This document shows, piece by piece, positions 53,349 to 62,666 of a stretch of 64,000 nt of DNA (its first letter is position 1; every line of letters begins with the position of its first letter). The notes beneath the pieces were generated by a model. The model was not told the DNA's origin. It ran no database searches and saw nothing but the letters and a program-made list of their open reading frames with translations. Source of the DNA: Lachnospiraceae bacterium. GTDB taxonomy: Bacteria > Bacillota > Clostridia > Lachnospirales > Lachnospiraceae. The translations under genes and the position numbers were made by a program. The DNA is taken from the NCBI GenBank assembly GCA_016283755.1, contig JAEENO010000032.1, positions 1 through 64,000 of the forward strand, written 5' to 3'.

Positions 53349-56300
53349 TTATTTCTCATATAACTTTACAAGCTTCTCAAGATGCTCTCTTCTTTCCTTT
53401 GCAGCCTTCTCGGATGCATCGAAGAGCTTCTCAGCTCTTTCAGGGTTAGCACGTACAAGTGCATTGTAACGTACTTCGCCGTTTAAGAACTCCTTGTAAT
53501 CTCCTGTCGGAGCCTTAGAATCAAGACTGAATAACGGCTTGCCTTCAGCTGCGTTTGCAGGATTGAATCTGAAGTTGTGCCAGTAACCTGCCTCAACTGC
53601 AAGCTTCTCTTCTGTCTGAGCCTTGCTCATACCCTTCTTGATACCATGGTTGATACATGGAGCATAGCAGATAACAATTGAAGGACCCGGATAGCTTTCA
53701 GCTTCCTTAATAGCCTTTACACACTGTGCAGGATCTGCACCCATTGATACCTGTGCAACATATACGTAACCGTAGCTCATTGCGATACCTGCAAGATCTT
53801 TCTTCTTAACATCCTTACCTGCTGCAGCAAACTGAGCTGTTGCACCGATAGGTGTTGCCTTTGAAGACTGTCCGCCTGTATTGGAGTAAACTTCTGTATC
53901 GAATACCATGATGTTAATATCCTTACCTGAAGCAAGAACATGGTCTACACCACCGAATCCGATATCGTAAGCCCAACCGTCACCACCAAAGATCCACTGT
54001 GACTTCTTTGCAAGGAAGTCCTTCTGCTTAAGGATATCCTTAGCGCAGTCGCAACCGCAAGCTTCGAATGCCTTAACGAGCTTATCTGTAGCAACTCCGT
54101 TCTCGCAGCCTAAGCTATATGTATCAAGCCATTCCTTAGCAGCTGCCTTAACGTCTTCGTTCTTACCGTTAGCAACGATATCTTCAATCTTCTCCTTTAA
54201 GCCTTCACGAATTGCCTTCTGAGCAAGTAACATACCGTAACCGAACTCAGCTGCATCCTCGAATAAGGAATTGGACCAAGCCGGACCCTTGCCCTCAAGA
54301 TTCTTGGTGTAAGGTGTTGAAGGTGATGAGTTACCCCAGATAGATGAGCATCCTGTAGCATTTGCAATGTACATTCTCTCACCGAATAACTGAGTAACTA
54401 ACTTAGCGTAAGGTGTCTCACCGCAACCTGCACAAGCTCCTGAGAACTCAAGGAGTGGCTGCTTGAACTGTGAACCCTTAACTGTATCGATCTTAAACTT
54501 CTCAACAACTTCCTTTTTCTCAGGAAGTGTAACTGCATAATCGAAGTACTTCTGCTCGCCTTCGTTTGCTTCAAAGTTCTGCATTGTAATAGCCTGAACC
54601 TTATCAGGACATACATTTACACAAGAACCGCAACCTGAGCAGTCGAATGCGGAAACTACCATAGCGAACTTGTAGCCAGGCATTAAGTTCATATCCTTCA
54701 TAGGCATTCCTGCCGGAGCTTTTGCCGCCTCTTCTTCTGTTAAAGCAACAGGTCTTATTGCTGCGTGAGGACATACATAAGCACAGTTGTTACACTGAAT
54801 ACACTTTGTTGCATCCCATACCGGAACATCTACTGCGATACCGCGCTTCTCGTAAGCTGCTGTACCTGAAGGTGTTGTACCATCTACATAATCCTTGAAT
54901 GCGGATACAGGAAGCTTATTACCTTCCTGAGCGCTTACAGGGATCTGAATATTATTAACGAAATCAATGATTGCCTTATCGCATCCTTCTGCCTTCTTTC
55001 CAAGGAACTCATCCTTAGCATCCTTCCATGAAGCAGGAACGTCGATCTTAACAATCTTCTCAGCACCCTGGTCGATAGCATCATAGTTCATCTGAACGAT
55101 GTTATCACCCTTCTTGCCGTATGTAGCCTTAGCAGCGGCCTTCATAAGCTCGATAGCCTTGGACTCCTCGAGTACGCCTGAAAGCTTAAAGAATGCTGAC
55201 TGTAATACAGTATTGATTCTTCCGCCAAGTCCGATTTCCTTACCAATCTTAATACCGTCGATTGTGTAGAACTTAATGTTATGCTCTGCGATATATCTCT
55301 TAGCCTGTCCAGGGAGGTTCTCCTCAAGACCTGCCATATCCCATGAGCAGTTAAGTAAGAATGTACCACCGTCAACAAGGTCCTGAACCATATTGTACTT
55401 ATGTACATATGCAGGATTGTGGCATGCAACGAAGTTAGCCTTGTTGATAAGATATGTTGAACGGATCGGCTTCTTACCGAATCTTAAGTGTGAAATTGTA
55501 ACACCGCCGGACTTCTTTGAGTCATAATCAAAGTAAGCCTGAGCGTACATGTCTGTATTATCACCGATAATCTTAATGGAGTTCTTGTTAGCACCTACTG
55601 TACCGTCGGCACCAAGACCCCAGAACTTGCAGTTGATTGTTCCTTCAGGTGTAGTTACAGGATTCTCCTTAACTTCAAGTGAAAGGTTTGTAACATCATC
55701 AGTAATACCGATTGTAAATCTCGGCTTCTCTGTGTTGTTGTATACTGCGATGATCTGACCCGGTGTTGTATCCTTGGAACCAAGTCCGTAACGTCCTGAG
55801 AATACAGGAATCTTGTCGAACTTGCTGTCCTTTAATGCTGCTACAACATCTAAGTAGAGAGGCTCACCGAGTGAACCGGGCTCCTTTGTTCTGTCAAGAA
55901 CCGTAATCTTCTCAACAGAATCAGGAATAGCCTTAATTAAAGCTTCCTTAGAGAATGGTCTGTAGAGACGAACCTTAACGATACCTACCTTCTCGCCCTT
56001 AGCAAGTAAGTACTCAAGTGTCTCATCGATTGTATCGCAAACGGAACCCATAGCAATGATTATATGCTTAGCATCCGGAGCGCCTTCGTAGTTGAATAAT
56101 TTATAGTTAGTACCGATCTTGGCATTAACCTTGTCCATATATTCCTGAACGAGTGCAGGAATTGCATCATACTTGCTGTTGCAAGCTTCTCTTGCCTGGA
56201 AGAAGATATCAGGGTTCTGAGCCGAACCTCTCTGGCAAGGATGGTTAGGATTGAGTGCATCGTTTCTGAATGCTTCGATTGCATCGAAATCTGCCATATC

Positions 56301-56876
56301 CTTAAGATCTTCATAATCCCAAGTCTCGATCTTCTGAATTTCATGAGATGTTCTGAATCCATCGAAGAAGTTGATAAATGGTAATCTTCCCTTAATAGCT
56401 GTTAAATGAGCTACAGGAGTTAAGTCCATAACTTCCTGAACTGAAGATTCGCAGAGCATTGCGCATCCTGTCTGACGGCATGCATAGATATCGGAATGAT
56501 CACCGAAAATTGATAATGCATGGCTTGCAAGAGCACGAGCGGATACGTTAAATACACCCGGAAGTCCCTCGCCGGCTACCTTATAAAGGTTAGGAATCAT
56601 AAGTAATAATCCCTGAGATGCAGTATAAGTTGTTGTTAAAGCACCGGCTGCAAGTGAACCGTGTACTGTACCGGCTGCACCGGCCTCTGACTGCATTTCG
56701 GTTACCTGCACGGTATGTCCGAAGATATTCTTTCTGCCCTGAGTTGCCCACTCATCTGTGGCCTCTGCCATAACAGACGATGGAGTAATAGGATAGATTG
56801 CCGCTACATCTGTATATGCATATGAAGCATGAGCTGCAGCATGGTTTCCATCCATGGTTTTCATAGATCTTTTCAT
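53349..56876 (-). CDS. nifJ: Pyruvate:ferredoxin (flavodoxin) oxidoreductase
   Basis: 1175 residues, one-chain type. It oxidises pyruvate to acetyl-CoA and CO2 and reduces ferredoxin, the central step of anaerobic fermentation. N-terminal domain I has AAHASYAYTDVAAIYPITPSS with the PITPSS signature. Ferredoxin motifs CIQCNNCAYVCP and CSGCGSCVNVCP bind two 4Fe-4S clusters. CAGCGETPY and a C-terminal cysteine (ICYAPCINHG) help hold the third cluster, and GGDGWAYDIGFGGVDH binds thiamine diphosphate. GGAGGG lies 7 nt before the ATG. It is transcribed alone with a strong promoter. Confidence 0.97.
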   Translation of the reverse strand: MKRSMKTMDGNHAAAHASYAYTDVAAIYPITPSSVMAEATDEWATQGRKNIFGHTVQVTEMQSEAGAAGTVHGSLAAGALTTTYTASQGLLLMIPNLYKVAGEGLPGVFNVSARALASHALSIFGDHSDIYACRQTGCAMLCESSVQEVMDLTPVAHLTAIKGRLPFINFFDGFRTSHEIQKIETWDYEDLKDMADFDAIEAFRNDALNPNHPCQRGSAQNPDIFFQAREACNSKYDAIPALVQEYMDKVNAKIGTNYKLFNYEGAPDAKHIIIAMGSVCDTIDETLEYLLAKGEKVGIVKVRLYRPFSKEALIKAIPDSVEKITVLDRTKEPGSLGEPLYLDVVAALKDSKFDKIPVFSGRYGLGSKDTTPGQIIAVYNNTEKPRFTIGITDDVTNLSLEVKENPVTTPEGTINCKFWGLGADGTVGANKNSIKIIGDNTDMYAQAYFDYDSKKSGGVTISHLRFGKKPIRSTYLINKANFVACHNPAYVHKYNMVQDLVDGGTFLLNCSWDMAGLEENLPGQAKRYIAEHNIKFYTIDGIKIGKEIGLGGRINTVLQSAFFKLSGVLEESKAIELMKAAAKATYGKKGDNIVQMNYDAIDQGAEKIVKIDVPASWKDAKDEFLGKKAEGCDKAIIDFVNNIQIPVSAQEGNKLPVSAFKDYVDGTTPSGTAAYEKRGIAVDVPVWDATKCIQCNNCAYVCPHAAIRPVALTEEEAAKAPAGMPMKDMNLMPGYKFAMVVSAFDCSGCGSCVNVCPDKVQAITMQNFEANEGEQKYFDYAVTLPEKKEVVEKFKIDTVKGSQFKQPLLEFSGACAGCGETPYAKLVTQLFGERMYIANATGCSSIWGNSSPSTPYTKNLEGKGPAWSNSLFEDAAEFGYGMLLAQKAIREGLKEKIEDIVANGKNEDVKAAAKEWLDTYSLGCENGVATDKLVKAFEACGCDCAKDILKQKDFLAKKSQWIFGGDGWAYDIGFGGVDHVLASGKDINIMVFDTEVYSNTGGQSSKATPIGATAQFAAAGKDVKKKDLAGIAMSYGYVYVAQVSMGADPAQCVKAIKEAESYPGPSIVICYAPCINHGIKKGMSKAQTEEKLAVEAGYWHNFRFNPANAAEGKPLFSLDSKAPTGDYKEFLNGEVRYNALVRANPERAEKLFDASEKAAKERREHLEKLVKLYEK

Positions 56877-56939
56877 TACATTCCCTCCTACATAGTTGGT
56901 CTATAAAAAGGCAAGAAGCCCATTAATACCCAATAATTA

Positions 56940-56968
56940 AATATATCAAGAAGACATAGAAATTTCAA
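56940..56968 (-). promoter_or_regulatory. Promoter of nifJ
   Basis: On the minus strand TTGAAA (56963-56968) and TATATT (56940-56945) are 17 bp apart, 63 bp before the ATG. A short GGGC/GCC(C) hairpin followed by TTTTTAT lies in the leader (about 56905-56925) and could be a weak attenuator. Confidence 0.7.
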
Positions 56969-57008
56969 GTCTTTTGCTTGTAAACATTAGTTAAAAAATA
57001 CCTGCTTG

Positions 57009-60000
57009 TTACTTTTTCTTAGGCTCAACCGCCATATATTTCTGTTCAAAAAGAATCGACGGTATCGGCGGATCTATCAAGAATCCCTGACCATATTCAA
57101 ATCCGCATTTCAAAAGGAATTCAGCATGTTCTTCCGTCTCTACTCCTTCACAGATTACACGGTTGCCCGAGATCTTAAGCATATCAGCAAGAGTCTTCAT
57201 GAATTCTTTACTCTTATCAAAGGACTCTGCATCAAACTTAAGAAAACTCTTATCAATCTTAACAACATCTGCAGGCATGTTCATGAACATTGTAAGTGAT
57301 GAGAAACCGGTTCCGAAATCATCGATGTTAACCTTAAATCCGCTTACATGCAGAAGATGCATTTCCCGCTTAACTACGTCAAGGCTCTCCATGAACAGAT
57401 TCTCCGTAAGCTCTATCTCGATTAACGAATGCGGTATTCCGTATTTATCCGTAAGGTCTACCACTCTGTCATAGATTCCGCCCATCTGGAAATGGCGTCT
57501 TGAAAAGTTAACCGATACCGGAACAAGCTTATACCCCTTAACCTTCCACTCAGCCATAGTCATAAGAGTCTGTTCTAAGATGTAAAAATCAAGGTCTGTT
57601 ATATATCCTATTCTCTCGAGCGAATCGATAAATCTTACAGGTGGGAGCGGATCTCCTATCTCATCTCTCCATCTTGCAAGGCTCTCTGCACCGATTATCT
57701 CTTTGGTCTTAAGATTAAACTTCGGCTGCATATAAAGAAGTATATTACCCGACTCCAGATCATTGTAGAATGATGAAGCTATGAGTCTGTCACGCTTACG
57801 CTGCTCACGCATATCGTTATTGTACTCAACGATTACGGAAGAGCCTAACTTCTTGGCGCTTTTTCTCGCCATGGATGCATTCTCCATAGCGGTTGAAATC
57901 GTTGTATCTTCGTCCCATTTATAGATTCCGAGTGCCACACGTAATGCAGAATTCGGAAAATACTTGCTTGTTCTGTCAATGAACTTATCACTGTATTTCT
58001 TAAGAATCGACATTACTTCCTCTTCTTCATACTCCGCAAAAAATGCACAGAAGAAATCAGAGAACTGACGACATACAAATACGTTGGGTACCTGCGACTT
58101 AAATATTCTTCCAATCTCGCGTAAAAGTTCATTACCGGCAGATGTACCGAAGTTATCATTAACATACGCAAATCCATCAATATCACCGCTTACAACAAAG
58201 AGGCGCTTTTCATCAGGATGAATCATCCTGTATTCCTCAACATACTTAGTAAATGTCTCATCATCAAGAAGTCCCGTAAGCTTATCCTCACCTGCTTCTT
58301 CTTCCTCATCCGGCTCCATATTATGAGCCTTGTCGTTAAGTGCAACGAATACACCTATAAGCTTGGCAAAATCCGAAAGATACTCAACTTCATACTCGGA
58401 AAACTTTCTCGGTTCTCCCATAGCCTGGAAACCAAGACAGCCCTGTACAGTCTCTGACTGGCAATAATATGAATATACGCAGGAATAGATATTATCCTCA
58501 AGAAGCGAATCCGCTTCAAAACGCGATATAAGATCCGTCGTTCTCATATCATCTATAACAAGATTACCTTCTCTTCTGACGTCTGTAATAAGCGGCTTAT
58601 TGTCAAAGTTCAAGAATCTTCGTCCCGATATAAGGAATATTCCCTGCTCCTTGGTCCATTTATGCGTACGCGCTATAACCGGGCGGCGGTTATCGAATCT
58701 GAATAAAGCAATACCTCCAAGATTAGCTTTTTTACCGACATACTGTAATAGAAGATTAATGGATGCATCAATATTCTTGCTCTTCGTGAGCATCTCAAAT
58801 GCCATTTGAGTAAGTTCGGCATCTTCAAACTCAGTTTCAGAAAGCTCTGAAATCTTAGGTTTCTCTACCGGAAGCATATTCTCAATTCCGTCTTTATATA
58901 CGCCTACTCTGTCCTTTCCGTCCTTCTTCGAAAGATACATTGCGATTTCCGCACGTTTAAAAAGCTCTGTATACTCAAGTCCGCTGTCCGGGAACATACT
59001 GATTCCGACAGAACAGCTTATTACCAAATCTCCCTTGCCGGTTCTTACCGTTGTTCTTATATGCTTACATACTTCGTCCGCAACACTTGCTGCAAGCTCA
59101 GCTGTGGCATTCTTCATAAGAACAAGGAACTCGTCGCCACCGATACGGCCTACGATATCGGTGCTTCTGAAGCGCGCCATAAGATTGGTTGCAACCGTCT
59201 TAATAACGGTATCTCCGTATAAATGTCCGAATGAATCGTTGATTCTCTTAAATTCATCGACATCAATCATGATAAGAGCATGCTCGCCTTCGGGATGAGA
59301 ACCGATAAAACGCGCTATCTCTTCCTCACATGCTGCCTTATTAAGAATTCCCGTCATAGAATCCATACGGATTCTCTGCTCCATGTCGGTAGTCTTGTCA
59401 TGATCACCCTGAATATCAATATTACGACAGATTACACGTGTAAGCTCACCGTTAACATCATAAAGTCTCTTATAAAAGCATCTGTACCACTTATACTTAG
59501 GGGTTCTTCCGATTCGTGACATATTCATCTCATACTCAAATACGCCGGAATCCTCCACCTTAAATTTGGTTATGATTCTCTCCTCAAAATGCCTCCAGCT
59601 ATTGTCTCCGATCATCTCTCTGAAATCAATCATTGAGATACCTTCATAATCGTCAACAACAGGAATACCCCTGTGAAGCTGCATCTCCATAGGGATTGTG
59701 AAGGTATCAGACTTAGGATTATATTCAAGTATAAACTCATTGGAAACGTCCTTAATAAGATTGAATCTCGCCATCTGAACGCGAAGATCGTCCTCAAGGT
59801 GCTTTTTTGAATCTATGTTATTAAGACTGACCATGGCATAGTCCGCATACTCACTATCTTCAAGCTTAGCAGCACGCACATCGGTCCATACATATGAACG
59901 TGACTTATCTCTTATTCGTATCTCTATTCCATCAGGATCATATTCGTCACCGTCTGTAGCAAAGTACTCCATAAAAACTCTAACGTCATCTTTATATATC

Positions 60001-60167
60001 AAATCAATGAACGACAAAGTATTCTCAAATGTGCCAATCCTATTCCTATCAGAGATAAGACCCGCTTCATTAAGGAATCTGTCGCTTGCCTCATATATTA
60101 CATAACCGTGTTGCAGATTAAGAATTACTACCGAGCTCGGTAATTCTTTAACAGAAAATGCTCTCAT
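57009..60167 (-). CDS. PAS-GGDEF-GAF-GGDEF-EAL c-di-GMP protein
   Basis: 1052 residues. Two PAS-like domains (about 10-120 and 130-255) come first. GGDEF domain 1 (about 265-425) has an intact GGDEF (343-347) and an RSTD I-site five residues upstream, so it should be an inhibitable cyclase. A GAF domain (about 440-600) follows, then GGDEF domain 2 (about 630-785) with a degenerate site reading RQFSDFF. The EAL domain (about 795-1045) reads AESLARW, with DDFGTGFSSL and CEGVETEEH kept. The ATG at 60167 is chosen because AGGAGATG precedes it; a GTG five codons up overlaps that site. A perfect palindrome lies at the promoter. Confidence 0.93.
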   Translation of the reverse strand: MRAFSVKELPSSVVILNLQHGYVIYEASDRFLNEAGLISDRNRIGTFENTLSFIDLIYKDDVRVFMEYFATDGDEYDPDGIEIRIRDKSRSYVWTDVRAAKLEDSEYADYAMVSLNNIDSKKHLEDDLRVQMARFNLIKDVSNEFILEYNPKSDTFTIPMEMQLHRGIPVVDDYEGISMIDFREMIGDNSWRHFEERIITKFKVEDSGVFEYEMNMSRIGRTPKYKWYRCFYKRLYDVNGELTRVICRNIDIQGDHDKTTDMEQRIRMDSMTGILNKAACEEEIARFIGSHPEGEHALIMIDVDEFKRINDSFGHLYGDTVIKTVATNLMARFRSTDIVGRIGGDEFLVLMKNATAELAASVADEVCKHIRTTVRTGKGDLVISCSVGISMFPDSGLEYTELFKRAEIAMYLSKKDGKDRVGVYKDGIENMLPVEKPKISELSETEFEDAELTQMAFEMLTKSKNIDASINLLLQYVGKKANLGGIALFRFDNRRPVIARTHKWTKEQGIFLISGRRFLNFDNKPLITDVRREGNLVIDDMRTTDLISRFEADSLLEDNIYSCVYSYYCQSETVQGCLGFQAMGEPRKFSEYEVEYLSDFAKLIGVFVALNDKAHNMEPDEEEEAGEDKLTGLLDDETFTKYVEEYRMIHPDEKRLFVVSGDIDGFAYVNDNFGTSAGNELLREIGRIFKSQVPNVFVCRQFSDFFCAFFAEYEEEEVMSILKKYSDKFIDRTSKYFPNSALRVALGIYKWDEDTTISTAMENASMARKSAKKLGSSVIVEYNNDMREQRKRDRLIASSFYNDLESGNILLYMQPKFNLKTKEIIGAESLARWRDEIGDPLPPVRFIDSLERIGYITDLDFYILEQTLMTMAEWKVKGYKLVPVSVNFSRRHFQMGGIYDRVVDLTDKYGIPHSLIEIELTENLFMESLDVVKREMHLLHVSGFKVNIDDFGTGFSSLTMFMNMPADVVKIDKSFLKFDAESFDKSKEFMKTLADMLKISGNRVICEGVETEEHAEFLLKCGFEYGQGFLIDPPIPSILFEQKYMAVEPKKK

Positions 60168-60203
60168 CTTACATCTCCTCACCTAAACGCTGATAAATAA
60201 AGT

Positions 60204-60235
60204 CTTTGTATCGAAGACGATACAAAGTAATTATA
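60204..60235 (-). promoter_or_regulatory. Extended -10 promoter with 24-bp palindromic operator
   Basis: On the minus strand TGCTATAAT gives an extended -10 (TATAAT at 60230-60235). Two bases downstream lies a perfect inverted repeat, CTTTGTATCG-TCTT-CGATACAAAG (60204-60227). The expected start site, about 7 nt past the -10, falls inside the left arm. The palindrome is therefore more likely a repressor site than an RNA hairpin. The region 60236-60299 also holds AAGCA-AAATA-TGCTT, without clear role. Confidence 0.55.
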
Positions 60236-60299
60236 GCATATACATAAGCTATGCAAAAGCAAAATATGCTTTATCATAGAAAGTTTTATAACTTTGCTC

Positions 60300-60327
60300 T
60301 TGAAATAACCTATAAATCGTGTAAAAT
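60300..60327 (+). promoter_or_regulatory. Promoter of the ABC-F gene
   Basis: TTGAAA (60300-60305) and TAAAAT (60322-60327) are 16 bp apart, 51 bp before the ATG. Confidence 0.55.
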
Positions 60328-60378
60328 GATTAAGGCTATGTTTATTTTTGTTTTTATTTATTTGAAAGGAAATTACTA

Positions 60379-62019
60379 ATGATCAGTGCAAATAACGTCT
60401 CTTTACGTTTTGGTAAAAAAGCGCTTTTTGAGGATGTAAATATTAAATTTACGGAAGGGAACTGCTACGGAATCATCGGTGCAAACGGTGCGGGAAAGTC
60501 CACTTTCTTACGTATCCTAACCGGCGAGCTCGAGCCTACAAGCGGTGATGTAACAATCACACCGGGCCAGCGTCTCTCGTTCTTACAGCAGGACCACTTC
60601 AAATACGATGAATACACGGTTCTCGATACCGTTATTCTTGGAAATAAGCACTTATACGAAGTTATGAAGGAAAAGGACGCCATCTACATGAAGGAAGACT
60701 TCTCCGACGAGGACGGTATAAGAGCTTCAGAACTTGAAGCAGAGTTTGCCGAGATGGATGGCTGGAATGCAGAAAGTGATGCCGCAACAATCCTTAACGG
60801 ACTTGGCGTTCCTACAGAATTCCACTATACACTTATGAAAGATATGGAAGGCGGCCTTAAGGTAAAAGTGCTCCTGGCACAGGCGCTTTTCGGAAACCCG
60901 GATATATTGCTTCTCGACGAGCCTACCAACCACTTAGACCTTGATGCTATCGGCTGGCTCGAAGAGTTTCTCATCAACTTCCAGAATACGGTCATCGTTG
61001 TAAGCCACGACAGATACTTCTTAAACAAAGTCTGCACACATACAGCCGATATCGACTATGCGAAGATTCAGCTTTATGCAGGCAACTACGACTTCTGGTA
61101 CGAGAGTAGCCAGCTTATGCTTAAGCAGATGAAGGAAGCCAACAAGAAGAAGGAAGAAAAGATTAAGGAATTACAGGACTTTATCTCCCGCTTCTCCGCT
61201 AACGCTTCTAAGTCAAAGCAGGCAACAAGCCGTAAGCGTGCTCTTGAGAAGATTGAGCTTGATGAGATTAAACCTTCTTCAAGAAAGTATCCTTACATCG
61301 ACTTTAGACCGGCTCGTGAAATCGGTAATGAAGTATTAACCGTTGAGGGAATTACCAAGACTATCGACGGTGTTAAGATTCTTGATAATGTATCCTTTAT
61401 CGTGGGACACGATGATAAGATCGCTTTTGTAGGCGGCAACACGCTTGCAAAGACAACTTTATTCAAGATCTTGGCAGGTGAGATGGAACCTGATTCAGGT
61501 AACTATAAATGGGGAATTACGACTTCCACTTCATACTTTCCGAAGGATAACACCAAGATTTTCGATAATGACTATCAGATTGCCGAGTGGCTTACACAGT
61601 TCTCGGAAATCAAGGATGCGACTTATGTAAGAGGTTTCCTTGGCCGTATGCTTTTTGCCGGTGAAGACGGTGTCAAGAAGATGAGAGTTCTTTCCGGTGG
61701 CGAGAAAGTTCGTGTTCTTCTCTCCCGTATGATGATCGAAGCAAGCAACGTACTTATCCTTGATGAGCCGACCGACCACCTTGACATGGAATCCATTACA
61801 GCTTTAAACAACGGCTTAATCAAGTTCCCGGGCGTGCTTTTATTCGCATCCCGTGACCACCAGGTAGTTGAGACAACTGCCAACAGAATCATCGAATTCT
61901 TGCCGGACGGAACTTTTGTGGATAAGATTACAACTTACGATGAGTATCTTGCAAGCGATGAAATGGCAAGAAAGAGAACAGTATACACCAAGTCTGAGGA
62001 CGAGGAAAACGATAACTAG
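60379..62019 (+). CDS. ABC-F ATPase, YbiT-like
   Basis: 546 residues with two ATP-binding cassettes and no membrane helices; members act on ribosomes. Cassette 1 has Walker A GANGAGKST (34-42), signature MEGGLKVKV (157-165), DEPTNHLD (181-188) and VSHDR. The linker is charged (about 245-300). Cassette 2 has GGNTLAKT at 353-360 where GxxxxGKT is expected, a standard LSGGEK (439-444), DEPTDHLD (463-470), and SRDH at 492-495 where the H-loop histidine usually stands. Cassette 1 signature and cassette 2 loops differ from canonical ones. AAAGGAAA precedes the ATG. It converges with yraN, with only 2 nt between the stops. Confidence 0.92.
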   Translation: MISANNVSLRFGKKALFEDVNIKFTEGNCYGIIGANGAGKSTFLRILTGELEPTSGDVTITPGQRLSFLQQDHFKYDEYTVLDTVILGNKHLYEVMKEKDAIYMKEDFSDEDGIRASELEAEFAEMDGWNAESDAATILNGLGVPTEFHYTLMKDMEGGLKVKVLLAQALFGNPDILLLDEPTNHLDLDAIGWLEEFLINFQNTVIVVSHDRYFLNKVCTHTADIDYAKIQLYAGNYDFWYESSQLMLKQMKEANKKKEEKIKELQDFISRFSANASKSKQATSRKRALEKIELDEIKPSSRKYPYIDFRPAREIGNEVLTVEGITKTIDGVKILDNVSFIVGHDDKIAFVGGNTLAKTTLFKILAGEMEPDSGNYKWGITTSTSYFPKDNTKIFDNDYQIAEWLTQFSEIKDATYVRGFLGRMLFAGEDGVKKMRVLSGGEKVRVLLSRMMIEASNVLILDEPTDHLDMESITALNNGLIKFPGVLLFASRDHQVVETTANRIIEFLPDGTFVDKITTYDEYLASDEMARKRTVYTKSEDEENDN

Positions 62020-62021
62020 TT

Positions 62022-62372
62022 TTAAGTATGTGAAAAAGCATTCTCGATTATCTTGTATTTACCTTCGAGGATCGCTACCACATCATATCTTATCTTAACA
62101 TTGTCGGGAAGATTATATCGGATTCGATAGTAATCGGATACTGACGAAATAACAGATTGCTTTTTATGATTTACGGCTTCCATCGGGAAGCCGTTTTTTA
62201 CTGACTTCCTGTACTTAACTTCGACGAACACTATGTACTCGTCTTTTTCGGCGATGATATCTACTTCACCGAGCTTACACCTGAAATTACGGGTAATAAC
62301 CCTGTACCCGTTAATTTCAAGAAGCTTTGCCGCAAGGGTTTCCTTTGCGGCACCTACCTTCCTTGTATTCAA
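62022..62372 (-). CDS. yraN: YraN-family (UPF0102) nuclease-like protein
   Basis: 116 residues. It has the restriction-endonuclease-like fold of UPF0102: KVGAAKETLAAKLLEINGYRVI, then CKLGEVDIIAEKD and VFVEVKYRKS, containing the E, D and ExK residues of the PD-(D/E)xK site. The role is not established. The start is TTG at 62372, supported by GGAGG 6 nt upstream, and overlaps closely the end of the FlhB-like gene (2-nt gap). It may be translationally coupled to that gene. Confidence 0.9.
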   Translation of the reverse strand: MNTRKVGAAKETLAAKLLEINGYRVITRNFRCKLGEVDIIAEKDEYIVFVEVKYRKSVKNGFPMEAVNHKKQSVISSVSDYYRIRYNLPDNVKIRYDVVAILEGKYKIIENAFSHT

Positions 62373-62374
62373 TA

Positions 62375-62662
62375 TTAACCTCCGAGTTTTTCTTTTAACT
62401 TGTCCATATCGGATACGTATACGAGGATTTCCGCAACCGCATCATATAGTTCCGGTGGAATGGCTTCACCTATCTCAAGCTTGGATAAGGTTTCTGCAAG
62501 CGGTGAATCTTCATAAAGCGGTACATCTGCTTCTTTTGCGGTCTCAATAATTTTCTCCGCAACGGCACCTGTACCGGTTGCAACAATCTTCGGAGCGGAA
62601 TCGCCCTTCTCATATGAAAGTGCGACCGCGGTTTTTCTCTTTTTAACTTCTGTCTCGCTCAT
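62375..62662 (-). CDS. Stand-alone FlhB C-terminal domain protein (YlqH-like)
   Basis: 95 residues, matching the cytoplasmic domain of FlhB/YscU export-switch proteins (RKTAVALSYEKGDSAPKIVATG, VPLYEDSPLAETLSKLEIGE, DAVAEILVYV). It lacks the membrane part and the self-cleaving NPTH motif, which would lie just before TAVALSYE. B. subtilis YlqH is a similar stand-alone protein that can replace the FlhB C domain. It starts 4 nt after the FliK-like gene and is likely coupled to it; together they may tune flagellar export. Confidence 0.85.
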   Translation of the reverse strand: MSETEVKKRKTAVALSYEKGDSAPKIVATGTGAVAEKIIETAKEADVPLYEDSPLAETLSKLEIGEAIPPELYDAVAEILVYVSDMDKLKEKLGG

Positions 62663-62666
62663 ATAA

